A stretch of DNA of 64,000 bases from Arthonia radiata (taxonomy: Eukaryota > Ascomycota > Arthoniomycetes > Arthoniales > Arthoniaceae). Both the position numbers and the translations under genes were made by a program. Shown piece after piece: positions 1-10,973 of this stretch. How positions within the stretch are numbered: the first letter of the stretch is position 1; each line of letters opens with the position of its first letter. The stretch lies in NCBI GenBank assembly GCA_002989075.1, contig PSQN01000016.1, positions 2,124,336 to 2,188,335 of the forward strand, read 5' to 3'. The notes beneath the pieces are model-generated. The model was not told the DNA's origin and did no database searches. It was given only the letters and a program-made list of their open reading frames with translations.

Positions 1-512
1 ATACCCTACTAAAAGCTGTAACATCAATTGAGAATGGAAAGCATATGATTCAAGAATATCAACGTTTGAGCGTTCTCTATACTTTGCTCAAACACTGGAA
101 GAATAAGAGTCACAGCTTCTTCGGTGAGCTCAAGAACTCGTGGATGCATCAGGCTTCCGTCTCTCATGTAATTTCTCGCCCATTTCAGTGCGTTTTTTGC
201 ATGCACTTGCCAAGATCCGATGTCTGGGACGCAATCGCCAGACACATCGCCGTGATCTCTCAATCTCCGATACGTGGGCTAATCCACTGGCGGGTTCGCG
301 GCGAACCACGCCAAAAGAAGGTCATTAAGGACCATGGGGTCGATGTCAGATACTGCTACCCACTTCTAGCGGTTCACAGCCGTGAACCCGCCGCCTCCGC
401 CGCCTTCGCGCTTTCCGTGCGCAGATCCTGGGGCGCTGGCGCTCTCGCGGTCACGCTCTCTGCAGTAGTCATCAGCACATGTCCCACAACCCGCTCTGCA
501 CAGACAATCCGC
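1..512. other. No firm gene; possible end of a minus-strand gene
   Basis: On the minus strand a 79-codon open stretch covers 24-263 and reads like ordinary protein, with an ALKWARNYMRDG segment followed by amphipathic helix-like sequence. It has no recognisable domain and could be part of a gene running off the left edge. The rest of the interval is GC-rich sequence downstream of the INO80F-like gene. I see no RNA gene or repeat. Confidence 0.2.
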
Positions 513-1611
513 TTACCGCACATCCCTACTATCCCTCCGCCTCCCCAACCCACTCACACTTCTCCTCCCCGTCGCATCCTCCCCACTCGTCTGCCTCGCC
601 AACGTCTCCTCCCGCGCCCGCATACTCGCCCGCCTCGCCATCTCCCTCGGATCATCCGTCCGCACATTCTCATGCACCGGGTCCTTCCACCCCGGGTCCC
701 CCTTGAACACATGCCGCAGCCTTATCGTCCTATCCATGTCGTCGCGCTCCTCCCGCAGAATGACCGGCTGCCCGTGAATATCATAAGGGCAGTAGTGCGT
801 ACTCTGCACAGCTTCCAATTGGCGCTCCAGCGGCAGATGATCGAAATTCGCAATGAGGTGGTGGCGGGGCTCGACGTCGCGGATGTTCCAGGGCGGCTGC
901 TTCGGGCGCCCGTCGATAATAACGACGTTGGTGCCGTTGGGGAGGTTGGTGATGAGCGGGAGGGACTCGGACATGGAGATTTCGAAGGGGGCGCGGCGGT
1001 CGAGGTGGCCGGAGGGGGGTTTGTCTTTTAGGCCGGGGCCGGCGGAGGGGAGGTGGACGGGTGGGTGGGGTGGGTAGCCGGAGGGGAGGGAGGAGGGGTG
1101 CGGGAGGCCGTTGGAGGGGATGATGGGGTTGGGGTGGGCGGGGTAGAGGCGGGAGGAGGGGGAGGTGGTGCGGTGGGTGGGGAGAGGTGGAGGTGAGCCG
1201 TTGAGGGTTGGGTAGGCGGATTCGAGTGGTGGGGAGGGGCGCCGTCGGGGTGGGCGTGGGCGGTCTTGCGGTTGTGGCTGTGGGAGGTGGTTAATTAGAT
1301 GTGGTGGTGTAGGGAGGATGGGACAGGCGTACGCTTGCGGGTGGACTGGTGCTCTCGCTCTCGTCCATTGCGCCTGGAATGCCTTTGAGCTCTCTCTGCT
1401 GGACCTTGGCTAGACGTTCGAGGAGCATGGCGCGCTCGAGACGCATCTTCGTGATTGAGCGATCAATGCGGTGTTTGCGCAGGCGTGCAGAATCGTTTGA
1501 CGCCTCGATCTCGCGCAGCCGCTTCTTGAGGTCGATGCATTTCTTGTGGTAGGCTTTCTCAACGGAGGGTGGGAGCGGAGTGTTGACGGTGGCTGTCTCG
1601 GATTCGCGCAT
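513..1611 (-). CDS. INO80 complex subunit F-like protein
   Basis: Two exons, 1333-1611 and 513-1277, are joined by a 55-bp intron (donor GTACGC, acceptor CCACAG, CTAAT just upstream of it) and encode about 347 residues. Residues 15-65 form a basic, leucine-rich helical region (AYHKKCIDLKKRLREIE, then RITKMRLERAMLLERL-like sequence). This matches the INO80F domain of nuclear chromatin-remodelling INO80 subunits. After the intron the protein becomes Pro/Ser/Arg-rich and then ordered (ITNLPNGTNVVIIDGRP). In the unspliced reading, exon 1 stops 14 codons past the donor, and the frame across the splice stays open for 765 bases, which supports the intron. Family knowledge: such proteins sit in the INO80 nucleosome remodeller. 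The assignment rests on the short helix alone. The 3' end could continue through another intron that I did not find. Confidence 0.6.
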
Positions 1612-2168
1612 TGTTGCTTTCGAAGCGATGGGCAGCGATTAGATTCCTCTAGCTGTGGTCATGCAGAGGAAGGTTGAGAAGTTGCTGGTGCTTGAGCGGG
1701 CCAATTCAATCTGAGACGTCAAGGATCCCCGAAATGGAGGTGAGGATCAAGGAAGAAGACCGATCACACCTCGGCCCTGGATCGATACTCGGGTGAATCA
1801 AGTGAATATCTAAGAAGCGGCATCTGGGAAGGAGAGCAAGCTGGAGCCGTCGCGAGAATGCAGGTCACCCAAAAGCACACGGATCGCTAAGCCACTTACA
1901 GACTAGCTTACTTTATCTACTCAGGAGAAATTCACCTCACCGACATGTCTACCTTTTAGCTGAAGGAGATTTGAGCATCCTCTATTGTCATTCCATGTTG
2001 GTACTTAATCTAAAGCAATGATCGAGACGAATGCAATTCAAGGAGCTTGCGTCCCATTCGCTCCTCCCTCTGTCACTCTGTCTCCTTTTCTACTTATTCA
2101 CCGTCACTAAGAACCACAATTCAAACTCGATCAGGGCAGAATACAAGTCGAATACAACAGAACCGAAC
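1612..2168. other. Intergenic, divergent promoter region
   Basis: This 557-bp gap separates the divergently transcribed INO80F-like and esterase genes and probably carries both promoters. A CT-rich stretch at about 2050-2095 lies upstream of the esterase ATG. I recognise nothing else in it. Confidence 0.4.
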
Positions 2169-3080
2169 ATGTTATACGACCAATTCATTCTCTTTGGCGA
2201 TTCTCTTTTCCAACACTCAAGCAGTCAAGAACGTGGCTACACCCTCGCCCCTGCGCTCCAAGCAGGTGCGTGTAAGCTGCACTGATTTCTTTCCAGTGTT
2301 ATAAGTTTCAAGATATGGAATGCAAGTCCATTGACTCACATGCCTTCACGTAGAGTATATCCGGCGTCTTGATGTAGTCAATAGAGGCTTCAGTGGCTAC
2401 AATACTAATCAAGCGCTTCGGGTCATTGATCGCATCATACCAGATCCCTCGGTTGCTCGCGTACGCTTTCTCGTCATCTTCTTCGGCGCCAATGATTCAT
2501 GTTTGAAAGGCGCTGCCGGCAGCCAACACGTACCGCTTGCAACTTACGAGCAGAATCTGGAGAAACTGATTCGCAATGAGCGGGTGAAGAAGCAAAACCC
2601 TCGCATAATCCTGGTGACGCCGCCACCCATTAACGAGTATGCCACCGAGGAGAATGACCGCAGTAAAGGCTATATGGACCCGCGACGTAAGGCAAATCAT
2701 ACGAAGCTCTACGCAGATGTGGCTCGAGAGGTTGCAGTCCCGTATGGAGCGACCGTTCTGGATCTGTTTGCATTGTTCATGCATCACGCTGGACAACAAG
2801 ACGACGATCCAGTGCTGGAGGGATCGAAAGAGAAGCCGCCCAACCCACAGCTTCGAAGACTGTTGCATGACGGTGAGAATTCGATGACTACTGTGGTTCG
2901 GTGCATCACTGCTAATTTGTGCCAGGACTACATTTTACGAACACCGCGTACACGCTGTTCTTCGAGGAGCTGATGAGAACGATCCAGAGAACATGGCCGG
3001 ATCAAATGCCCGAAAGGCTACCCTTCGTGTTGCCCGCTTGGAACGACGAAGCGGCTTGGCCTGTGGAAGTGCTTGACTAG
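2169..3080 (+). CDS. IAH1: SGNH/GDSL esterase, Iah1 type
   Basis: Three exons (2169-2265, 2354-2872, 2926-3080) give 256 residues, close to the usual 240-260 for isoamyl-acetate-hydrolysing esterase. The nucleophile block ILFGDSLF is at residues 7-14 (Ser12). The oxyanion-type block FFGANDS is in exon 2, and the catalytic Asp-His pair sits in DGLHFT near residues 205-208, created by the second splice junction. Introns are 88 and 53 bp, both GT-AG; the first joins GCAG to AGTATATC in frame. Known role of the family: hydrolysis of short-chain acetate esters in the cytoplasm. The ATG at 2169 was chosen because it places the GDS motif at the usual distance from the N terminus. Confidence 0.88.
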
Positions 3081-3832
3081 GTGTAGATAGTGCGTGTGCT
3101 TTGAATAGTGCATATTCTCATTAAGAGTCCACTTTCACGTGCGGCCCGCAGCGAACCTTTGATCCCGTTGTGGAAAAGCGGCCGGCGAGCTTGGGGCTTG
3201 GCACTCCCGAATATTCATCATGACCTGCTCTACGTTGCTTGAATTCTGCCAATTCCTTCATTACCCTGGATACGTTCTAGATATACTCAACCTTGGCTTT
3301 CCATAACGAAAAACGCCTTTGCGTGCTCGCTTTTTGACTGAAGCAATACACATCCAAGGGGCACTTGCACAGTTGCCATCGACTTCGAGCCGTCTACTTG
3401 ATACCAACTTCACCTCTCACCGCCTACGAGCTCCCTTACTTTGCGCCAGACATCTCGCGCAGATTCCAACACATGTGTACAAGATAGGGTCGATGGATGT
3501 ACTTTGAGCGGTGCCTATACCTCTATCCTACGATTCGCAACTTTTGCAACTTTTGCCGCAATTGAAACCCATCCTGTTCATATACGATCCTTCGAGCGCA
3601 CTGCGAACATCGCTAAATCCGGCCAACAAAGTTGCAAGACACTGGCGTGTATGTGTATGTGAAAAGCTGGACACTCGAACATCGTGGCGAGCAACGGTCA
3701 GACAAGGACTAGCCTGGCCTCTCAGGTGCCAAAGCTGAGGCTTGTGCCTGCAGCTCAAGCCCGGCCAGGTAGCTCTCGTCAACTTTGAGCTGCCGTGCGT
3801 GCCGACTTGGTTGTACTGGCGCTTGTGAGCGC
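3081..3832. other. Intergenic, no gene seen
   Basis: This 752-bp interval lies between the Iah1-type gene and the following conserved gene. Only short overlapping open frames on both strands are present, without recognisable sequence. It likely holds the promoter of the downstream gene. Confidence 0.4.
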
Positions 3833-5786
3833 ATGAGTATGGATCCGCAAAGCCTCGCATTTCAACCCCAGTCAGAAGTGTGGCAGCTTTCCACGATGGT
3901 GCGAAATGTTCAAGACGTACAGCAAGAGCATGGAGATCGATTGTCCAGACTAGAACGCCGGCACGACGAAGAAGCAAAAGTCAAGTCAGTGTGGGGCTCG
4001 TCGTCGCCCTTCCCAGGTGTCCTCAGTGGCGGCACTCCATCACACGGTAAGCTATTTGCGCCCTAATCGAGAACGCACTTCCAGACTGACGAACGACTGC
4101 ATAGGGCCTTCCCGACACCAGTCTACGGTGGATTTTGCAGGCTTCGACGACGACAATTCCACAAACATGGTGCGAAGCCTTCAATTAGATGCCGACGATG
4201 AACCGCGCAGACTGGGCGCAACTTCAAGAGCAAACAGTGTTCGTTTCGACGAGAGTGCGAATCAGGGCCAATGGGCGCATGCTTCGCGCGCTTCGATGGA
4301 CATATCAAGAACGTCGACAGGTCTTCCTGGGCTCGGCCACCCTCTGTTCGAGCGCACCACATCACACAAGTCTGACGGAAGACACAGCTCTGGCGGACAA
4401 TCCGCAATGTCAGGAAGAGCAAATAGCCTTGGACTCGATTCGATTGGGAACCTGTCTACAGCGCCGATGCATCCTCCCGGTCTTGCTCCAGGCCTGTTCA
4501 TCCTTGGATCTGTTCCATCTATCATACGCTGCTGGTTGACGGCCAATTTCAAACATGACACGCTTCTCTATGCTGCGGTTTGCACAGGATCATATAAGTC
4601 TTTTCTGGACTCACGACTTATAGGAGAGCTCGGGCTCACGCGACATATCGGCCAAGACATCAATGGTGACTACAAAATCAAGCTTCCCATGTATCTGCCT
4701 GAGGCTATCCCACATCCATCGTCTTCGCGATCTGGCAGCCCCGCCCCTCAGATGCCGACCATCACTGTGGACTTCACTGTCATGGACTATGGCGAGCAGC
4801 ATTCGCTTTCGAAAGCCGTCCGTATCTTCATTGGCAGCGATTTGCTGCGTGCTCATAGTGCTGATGTGCTATTCTCCACAAACACGCTCACTGCCTTTGA
4901 CGACGAGCGCACGAAGCTGTCAATACCGCTTGTACGACCAGAGAATGATGCGACGTTCAAGAGCTTGTATATCACAAGTGGCACTCCAGCGCCGTTCAGC
5001 ATGAAGGCACAGCATAGCGACAACGCTAGCCCGCAGGTCAAGCCAGCCATCGGCACTGAGGTTCGCAACGGACAGCTACCGCGGCCAAATGCAGACGCAG
5101 AAAGCAGCATCAAGACGGCTGATACGCCAGAAAGTCCTACTCCTGGCAGCAGAGAGGGGATGGGTCCAGCTACTTCTGGTCGGTCTTCTCCCGATTACAA
5201 AGGAGAAGTCAATTCCCACGGTCACGATCGGAAACCGTCGTTGGGTCGACTGACCACGGAGCAAAAGCCCGAAGACAAGGACTTGGCAGAGTCTACCTCG
5301 TCCTTGACTTCTGGCTCGCGCACCGGCTCCTCGCCAGCCATATGGAACAACTGGCGCCGCGATGGCAGCACAAGCACCTCGCAGTCAGCTCAGGGCGATT
5401 GGGCTAACGTCTCCCGTAACTCAAGCCGATCGGCCTTTCCGACTCGCATCAACCGTGACGGTGGGATCAAAGTGCTCAAGCCCACCAGGACGCTATCCAG
5501 AACCTCGAATGTCGCTCAATCCGGCTCACCTACAGTCACTGGTCAAAGCCGCTTCTTTGAGGAAGGCAAGCAACGCAATGGTGACAAGCCACTACCTCGT
5601 TCGGCAACTATGCCTGAGCCCCCAGTGGACCTTCAGAAGCGGACGGCCTCCGTTGACATGAGCAGCAAGCCTGGCACGAAGGAGAATGCAGCGGCGGCAG
5701 CGGCGGGAAATAAGCCTCGGAATGCGAATCCCATAGGAGGAGCTTCAGCGTTTGGGTGGCTCAATTCGGGTGGACAAGAAAAGTGA
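3833..5786 (+). CDS. Conserved Pezizomycotina protein, function unknown
   Basis: Exons 3833-4046 and 4105-5786 (58-bp intron, donor GTAAGC, acceptor GCATAG) encode 631 residues. The N terminus has a short helical segment (WQLSTMVRNVQDVQQEH), followed by a polar Ser-rich stretch. An ordered core of roughly 180 residues then begins at PGLAPGLFILGSVPSIIRCW and includes LLYAAVCTGSYKSFLD and IFIGSDLLRAHSADVLF. The C-terminal 250 residues are Ser/Thr/Pro-rich and low complexity. I recognise the core as one widely kept in filamentous ascomycetes, but know no established function. The pattern of small hydrophobic strands around a single Asp could suggest a retropepsin-like fold; this is speculation. 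The start is the first ATG in frame, with a second Met two codons later. Confidence 0.75.
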
Positions 5787-6167
5787 TTGGCGATTGAAGA
5801 GCGTCGACTATAGATAAGTTCTGGAGGATGTTCTCATGTTTGATCACTGTATCGGAAAGTGGTTCCCAGCCTGAAATGAGATCCTTGTGTTACTAGCATT
5901 ACTCAGAGTCCCTCTGTAAGAACAGCAATACTTCAAAGCCTTCGGTCCATATGATAACTATGTATTCCAAAGCCAATTTCGTCTTGGGCACCATACCGGA
6001 CATGCGTAGAGAAAGTCCAATTGTACGAAGAGGCCGCTCCTGCCGTGAGCACGGAAGGGCTTGGCACCGCCCGCACCTGTCTGTGCAGTTATCTTTCATG
6101 AACAGCCTTCCTTATTCTTATACCCTCAGCTTTCACACATGCTTCCTAAAGCTGCGGAGAACTAACA
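5787..6167. other. Intergenic, promoter of VMA7
   Basis: This 381-bp gap lies between two plus-strand genes. It contains a CT-rich run just before the VMA7 ATG (around 6110-6145) of the kind common in fungal promoters. I see nothing else. Confidence 0.4.
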
Positions 6168-6786
6168 ATGGCAGCGCCTGCCTCGGTATACAAAGACAGG
6201 CAGTTTCTTGCTGTCATCGGCGACGAAGTATGCCCACAAACGACGGAGCAGCGGACACATCTGCCACATATCATCAACTGACCACCATCTTTACAGGATT
6301 CAGTCACCGGCCTCCTGCTCGCTGGCATTGGGGTATGTTTGCACCAAATCGATACATATGATACCTCACTCGTTGTGCTAATACCACCGCTCAAAGCACG
6401 TCACTCAACCCCCCGATTCGCAGAAGAACTACCTCGTCGTCGACGAGAAGACTCCAGACGAGACAATCGAGCAAACCTTTGACAGCTTCACCAAGCAGCG
6501 CAAAGACATTGCAATCGTTCTGATCAATCAGCATGTACGTTACGTTGTCCGCTGCCCAATAATTCCTTACTGGTCTCGTGTGCAAGGCACAGACGCCGCG
6601 ATACATTTCAAGGCTCCAAGGCAGCTTGCTGACAGGCGCTGATAGATCGCTGAGCGCATCCGCCATCGAGTCGACACATATACAGACGCCTTTCCCTCGC
6701 TACTCGAGATACCATCGAAGGACCATCCGTATGACCCTGAGAAGGACAGCGTGCTGAGAAGAGTACGACGATTATTCGGCGATTAG
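6168..6786 (+). CDS. VMA7: V-type proton ATPase subunit F
   Basis: Four exons (6168-6227, 6297-6332, 6397-6534, 6646-6786) encode 124 residues, matching the normal 118-126 of this subunit. Diagnostic sequence includes [20 protein letters not shown], split across the first splice, then [16 protein letters not shown] and [12 protein letters not shown]. Family knowledge: subunit F lies in the central stalk of the V1 sector and helps couple ATP hydrolysis to proton pumping at the vacuolar and other endomembranes. All three introns (69, 64 and 111 bp) are GT-AG. The 36-bp second exon is only 12 codons and would be missed by a simple ORF search. Confidence 0.95.
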
Positions 6787-7111
6787 GCGATTCCAGTCGT
6801 TGAAGAGACACCTCGTTCACTCTTCGACCTCGTCTTTCCTTGTCTGTCACTACATCACACATTTCTCATACGCATCCACGCAAACGCTCTTATAATCATC
6901 GAAATCACCAAGGATAGAGTCCCCACCGGCATACCAGCCGTTCTTCACCGACTACAACATCTGCAACAACGCTCCCATCTGCATTTGCTAGTGGCTTACA
7001 GCTCCAGCCCTCAAACCCGTCATCTGGGCAACCATTTTGATCGTTATCATCCACGCACCGCTAGTCATCTATTACAACACCGAACTCCCTGCCTTCATCC
7101 TTGACTGCATT
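6787..7111. other. Intergenic, no gene seen
   Basis: This 325-bp interval lies between VMA7 and the next plus-strand gene. No recognisable element was found. Confidence 0.35.
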
Positions 7112-7603
7112 ATGGCCGACGAAGAGCAAGATCCTCCTGTTCTTGCACCCGAGACCAACAACCCAGCACCACAACTCGCCGCCCGCGAAACCAACAACCA
7201 AGAACCCGACATACCATCCCCAGCCCGTCTCCTCAAATGGGGCGTCCTCTGCAGCCTAGCCACAGCACTCTTACCATTGCACGTCTGGGGCGCCTACAAC
7301 TTCTCTTTCCGCACACTGCTTTACGGGTATCTCTTCGCCGTCATCGGAGCATTCTACGGCATCGCAGCGATTGTCCTGCTGTTGGGGGTTATGGTCCCGC
7401 CAATCATGCTGTGTCACTGGGTCTGGGAAGTGTGGAACGAGCCGGTACCCGTGGGCGAGCAAGAAGGCGAGCCAGTCATGGAACCGCCGCCCCCGCCGCC
7501 TCCGGTGGAAGAGGATGAATTGACGGATTTGCAGGATGATGAGGATGCGTGGACTGAGGATGGGGATGAGCTTGATGGGGGATCGGTCGGGTCTGGCGCG
7601 TAG
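7112..7603 (+). CDS. Two-helix membrane protein, unknown
   Basis: A single exon of 163 residues. A polar N terminus (about 1-40) is followed by two hydrophobic segments at about 42-60 and 70-102 (including YGYLFAVIGAFYGIAAIVLLL). Then come HWVWEVWNE, a run of seven prolines near residue 125-131 and a strongly acidic tail ending in glycine and serine. The layout suggests a small integral membrane protein with both ends polar. No family is recognised. The ATG at 7112 is the first in an open frame that extends further upstream only through a TTG. Confidence 0.6.
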   Translation: MADEEQDPPVLAPETNNPAPQLAARETNNQEPDIPSPARLLKWGVLCSLATALLPLHVWGAYNFSFRTLLYGYLFAVIGAFYGIAAIVLLLGVMVPPIMLCHWVWEVWNEPVPVGEQEGEPVMEPPPPPPPVEEDELTDLQDDEDAWTEDGDELDGGSVGSGA

Positions 7604-8196
7604 CAGTAATTCTCGACATATTCGAAGGCTATTCGAAAGCCGTTCAAAGTCTGCCGTGCATGTGAGGAGTCTTTGCCAGTCTTTGCCACTTGTTCGTCCG
7701 TGGTCGTATGCATTCCCGATTGACTCTCAGCAGCACCTTTGCGAGCGTCTCATTATTGGATTGAGGCCTGGAGCAGTCATAAAAAGGCGGCACAGTCGCA
7801 CTTCTCGTTCATCATGGCATGGTGTTGCTGTTGCTCATTAACGGACGGTGGCACGAAAAGCTCATACAAGCTGCTTACCTAATAAGTTTACCTGGTATCC
7901 ACCATTCTTGAGGTTGCGTTGCGGTGTCGAGCGTGTAGTTGTGTTGACTCGATGATGCGTCGACGCATATCATCTGATCCAATGCATCATTCTGACCACG
8001 CTCGAGCACGTCTGAGAGCGTCTGAGCGCGTCTGCTTAATACAAACATGCCTCACAAATGCCCTACAAGTTTCGAATTACCCAATATTACATTCTCATCG
8101 ACCTCACACTCAAAGCACCTTTACACCAACTCCACCCACCCACCTACTCCACGATCATACCAACTTCACATTCACAACAAAGTCGCAATCCCAACC
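7604..8196. other. Intergenic, no gene seen
   Basis: This 593-bp gap has several overlapping short frames and no recognisable product. A CA/CT-rich leader (about 8100-8190) precedes the secreted-protein gene and resembles a fungal 5' untranslated region. Confidence 0.35.
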
Positions 8197-8671
8197 ATGC
8201 ATGTCCACCAAGTCCTGACCATTGTCGCGACGGTGAGCTGCGCTGTCCTCAGCCAGCCAGTCAGCCTCAAAATACCCGACAGCTGGCCTCCATCTACTTT
8301 GAAAATTCCAACCGACTATCCAATCATCATCGGGTACGCAGACCACAGCACAAAAGTTGCCTGAAAGCGTCGATGCTCACTCTCCACAGAGATGGCGGCC
8401 CGACCTGGGGCCCCAACGCTCCGCAGCCATTCAAAGATCAGTGCCTTCGCGGCACCATTCCTGATGACGACCAACATGGGCAAGACGTGTGCGACTATAT
8501 GAAACGAACGGTGAGCTAGTGCAATACCTGCCAGATGGAGAACAAAGCAAGATGATAACGAGTCTTGTATAGTCTGACTACTTCTACGCGCAGTGCCTAT
8601 TCGATGTTGTGCAAGGCAAGAAAGATGCCGAGAAGTGCGAACGCTTCCGGTGGTCGCTCGACATGGAGTAA
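8197..8671 (+). CDS. Small secreted cysteine-containing protein
   Basis: Three exons (8197-8333, 8390-8510, 8573-8671) encode 118 residues. The first about 19 residues (VLTIVATVSCAVLS core) look like a cleavable secretion signal. The mature part holds four cysteines, in QCLRG, VCDY, QCLF and KCERF, spaced as two possible disulfides. All junctions are GT-AG and restore a continuous frame. The first intron begins after GG, giving IIIGDGGPTWGPN across the splice. The size and cysteine count fit a secreted effector-like or extracellular protein, but no family is recognised. The NPC2 gene, 0.8 kb away on the opposite strand, is also secreted. Nothing shows that they are functionally linked. Confidence 0.65.
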
Positions 8672-9468
8672 CCGACCGGCGCCCACGCATGCTAGTCTCT
8701 TGCCAAACGCAACGGCCACGGAGGAACAATGATTTTACACACTACGGTGCTTTGTGGTGCTGGAATATTTTCCTACGTTAACGGAATGACCGCGGTGAGA
8801 GAAAACTCGTAAAAGATATCGTAGATAATGGACTAGTGATCTTATAATAAATTTTTCAACTTGGGAAATAACAAGAAGATGTCTAGAATAACAAGAATAG
8901 TAATTTCAGAATATGCCTCGACTTATTACATATTTCTACTGACATCTTTTAGTAGTATATTTACGTTGTGGTAGGTGGCTCGCAATTGTAATGGTGGTCT
9001 GAGAGGTGGAGGGAGGCATGCAAGAGTGGGAGCAGATGGAAGTCGAGTAGTGGGGGCGCATTGGATTATTTCCAAACCTGAGCGAACAAGTGGTACTGTT
9101 CGAGGGGCGCTGCGCAGCGATAGGGCAGAGGTGAATGCTGTTGCTGCTGGATCTGGACAGGAATTGGACAGCTAGAGCGTATCGAGGCATCGTCAAGCCA
9201 GATTTTCAACTATGGTGTTTTCACCACTGCAATCGAAGGGGCTTGTACAACACAAATGTACGATAGTTCGAGCTGTTCAAAGAGCCAGAGGATCGTCTCA
9301 TTACCTCATGCTGCTATGTCTGGTTCCCCCTGAAGGTCCCACGTAGTAATGAATACTCACTGCTTGTTGCCCAACGCCATGTAACGCCACGCTCTCACAG
9401 CTCCGCCCTAAAGCCAAAGTTCAGCATGCTTCCGATCGACGGCACTGCATACTGAGTCAAATCTTGCG
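8672..9468. other. Intergenic between convergent genes, AT-rich patch
   Basis: This 797-bp interval lies between two convergent genes, so it holds two 3' ends. About 8820-8960 is clearly AT-richer than the surroundings and has repeated AATAACAAGAA-like words, consistent with polyadenylation sequence. No gene is recognised. Confidence 0.4.
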
Positions 9469-10281
9469 CTAGACCCGCCAAAGGCTGTTGCCCTCACGCT
9501 TGAACTCCACCGTCGCGGTTAGGCACGTGATCTTCGTTTTGTCTGCGTTGTATACGTCGGCGAGGACGGTGTATTTGCCCTAAAGGTTCAAACGTCAGCA
9601 CAAGAGTAGCTGAACAGCATTGTCACCAGATTTTTTAGGGACTTTGTGCGCTTTTATTCCACCAACGCCGGCAAATGGGATCCTAATCTGGCCACAAGAC
9701 TCCATAGAAGCTAGAGCGTGGACGCTGTGAACCTACGGGTGGGATCTGCTGCGGCAAGTCCACGCTCTTCAGCAGCGCTAGGTCACCCTTCTCCAACGGG
9801 CACTTCTTATCCACCTTCTCAACGTAATCGCACAAGTCGGCTTCTTGATTGATGAGGCGGATGAGGCCGTATTTGACTTGCAGGTGAACCTTGGCGCCTT
9901 CCTCAATTGTCTTGGAAAGGGTACCGTTGGCGGCGATGGCAAGAGCTTGGCCACTAGGAGATAGCTGTGTTAGCTTTTTAATTTTTCTAAGACGTCTCAT
10001 GCCGCGGGAAGAGCAGCACCTCGTGCCCCATACGGTGATTGCAAGATTGCGAAGATTGCGGTTGGTGGGGTATTTGGCAGAGAGACTCACGCTTTTGGCG
10101 GGTTGGGGTCTAGGTTGACGGTGTCGAGGTCGAGTATGTAGTCTGAGGGGTCTTCGCAGTATACCAATGGGTTGGAGCCAGGTACTGTGAGGTCCTTGTC
10201 GTCTTGGAGTGTGACTTGGGACGAGCTGGCCAAGGCCACCGTGGAAAGTAGAAAAGCGGGAAGGATGTGTGAGAGTTGCAT
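9469..10281 (-). CDS. NPC2: ML-domain sterol/lipid transfer protein (NPC2-like)
   Basis: Exons 10091-10281, 9737-9953 and 9469-9579 encode 172 residues, the usual size of fungal phosphatidylglycerol/phosphatidylinositol transfer proteins of the ML family. Residues 1-19 are a secretion signal ([16 protein letters not shown]). Family features follow in order: [29 protein letters not shown] across the first splice, [17 protein letters not shown], and [20 protein letters not shown] in the last exon. Known role: binding of sterols or phospholipids inside the vacuole or secretory lumen. Introns are 137 and 157 bp; the second has a CTGAC branch site and a TTTAG acceptor. The 157-bp intron is long for this region, so a missed small exon cannot be excluded, although the frame is continuous without one. 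Confidence 0.9.
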
Positions 10282-10973
10282 GGTTGAGTATGAATGAGGT
10301 GTCGACCTATGTATTCGGTAGGATGCTTCGAAGGGATGGCCGGATGAGATGCTTGTGGCACTGTGGATTGGAAGTAGAGAAGAGGGAGCGTGGCTGGCGT
10401 TATCGTGAAGAAGGTGGTCTGTGCACGGTCGCATGACGATGTGTTCAAGACTGTCTTGGCACTGGCTATATCAATCATCAGATGACCCTAAAGGGCGAAG
10501 TCTGGGGCACAAAAGTCGTGGCAGACTGACAGCAGGATTATATGTCATGAACGCAGCGAAGAGCTTTATTGTCAGCTCTAAGAGCACGCTGCGAGGTAGT
10601 TGAGGTGTTATTGAATACTTCCGCAAGCTTAAATCTGCTCTTGCTTTTGATTTTGCGGGGAGTGCAGAGGCTGGAAAAGGGAGACACCACATACCTACGC
10701 ATGTCATGACTTTTGTGCCCCAGGACAACCCATTGAACCTCACTACAATCAAAAGTAGTCTTTGAGTATACGGAGCTGAGTCGTAGATTCATGTTTATCA
10801 ATGGAAGCATATTCGCTTCGTAAAAGCCGGATATGCCGCTAAATGCAAAATCGTACAATAAGAGCTGCGAGTGTTCCATGCAGGCCGAATCACCACTTAC
10901 TGATATGTCTCCTCCTCCGGACTGAGATGTCTGAATGTGCAAATCACCGAAATGAGCCATGCGGTAAAGCTCA
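10282..10973. other. Intergenic, with an inverted repeat
   Basis: This 692-bp gap lies between NPC2 and the end of the 1112-residue gene, both on minus. It contains a perfect 16-base inverted repeat at 10502-10517 and 10708-10723. A minus-strand open frame at 10538-10960 has no protein-like character and was not called. Confidence 0.4.
10502..10723. repeat. Inverted repeat, 16-bp arms, 190-bp spacer
   Basis: The left arm CTGGGGCACAAAAGTC at 10502-10517 is matched exactly by its reverse complement at 10708-10723, and similarity continues weakly for a few bases inward (GTG versus ATG). It could be the ends of a small non-autonomous DNA element, but I see no target-site duplication directly flanking the arms. 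Confidence 0.4.

Noticed and set aside
24-263. Minus-strand 79-codon frame as a gene
   Set aside because: Protein-like in texture, but no family, no complete structure and at the window edge; kept only as a note in the first interval.
45-1031. 328-codon plus-strand open frame
   Set aside because: It lies antisense to the INO80F-like gene, its second half is an Arg/Pro-rich mirror of that GC-rich exon, and it has no recognisable domain.
10538-10960. 140-codon minus-strand frame
   Set aside because: No conserved texture, overlaps the inverted repeat, and runs through the spacer between two well-defined genes.
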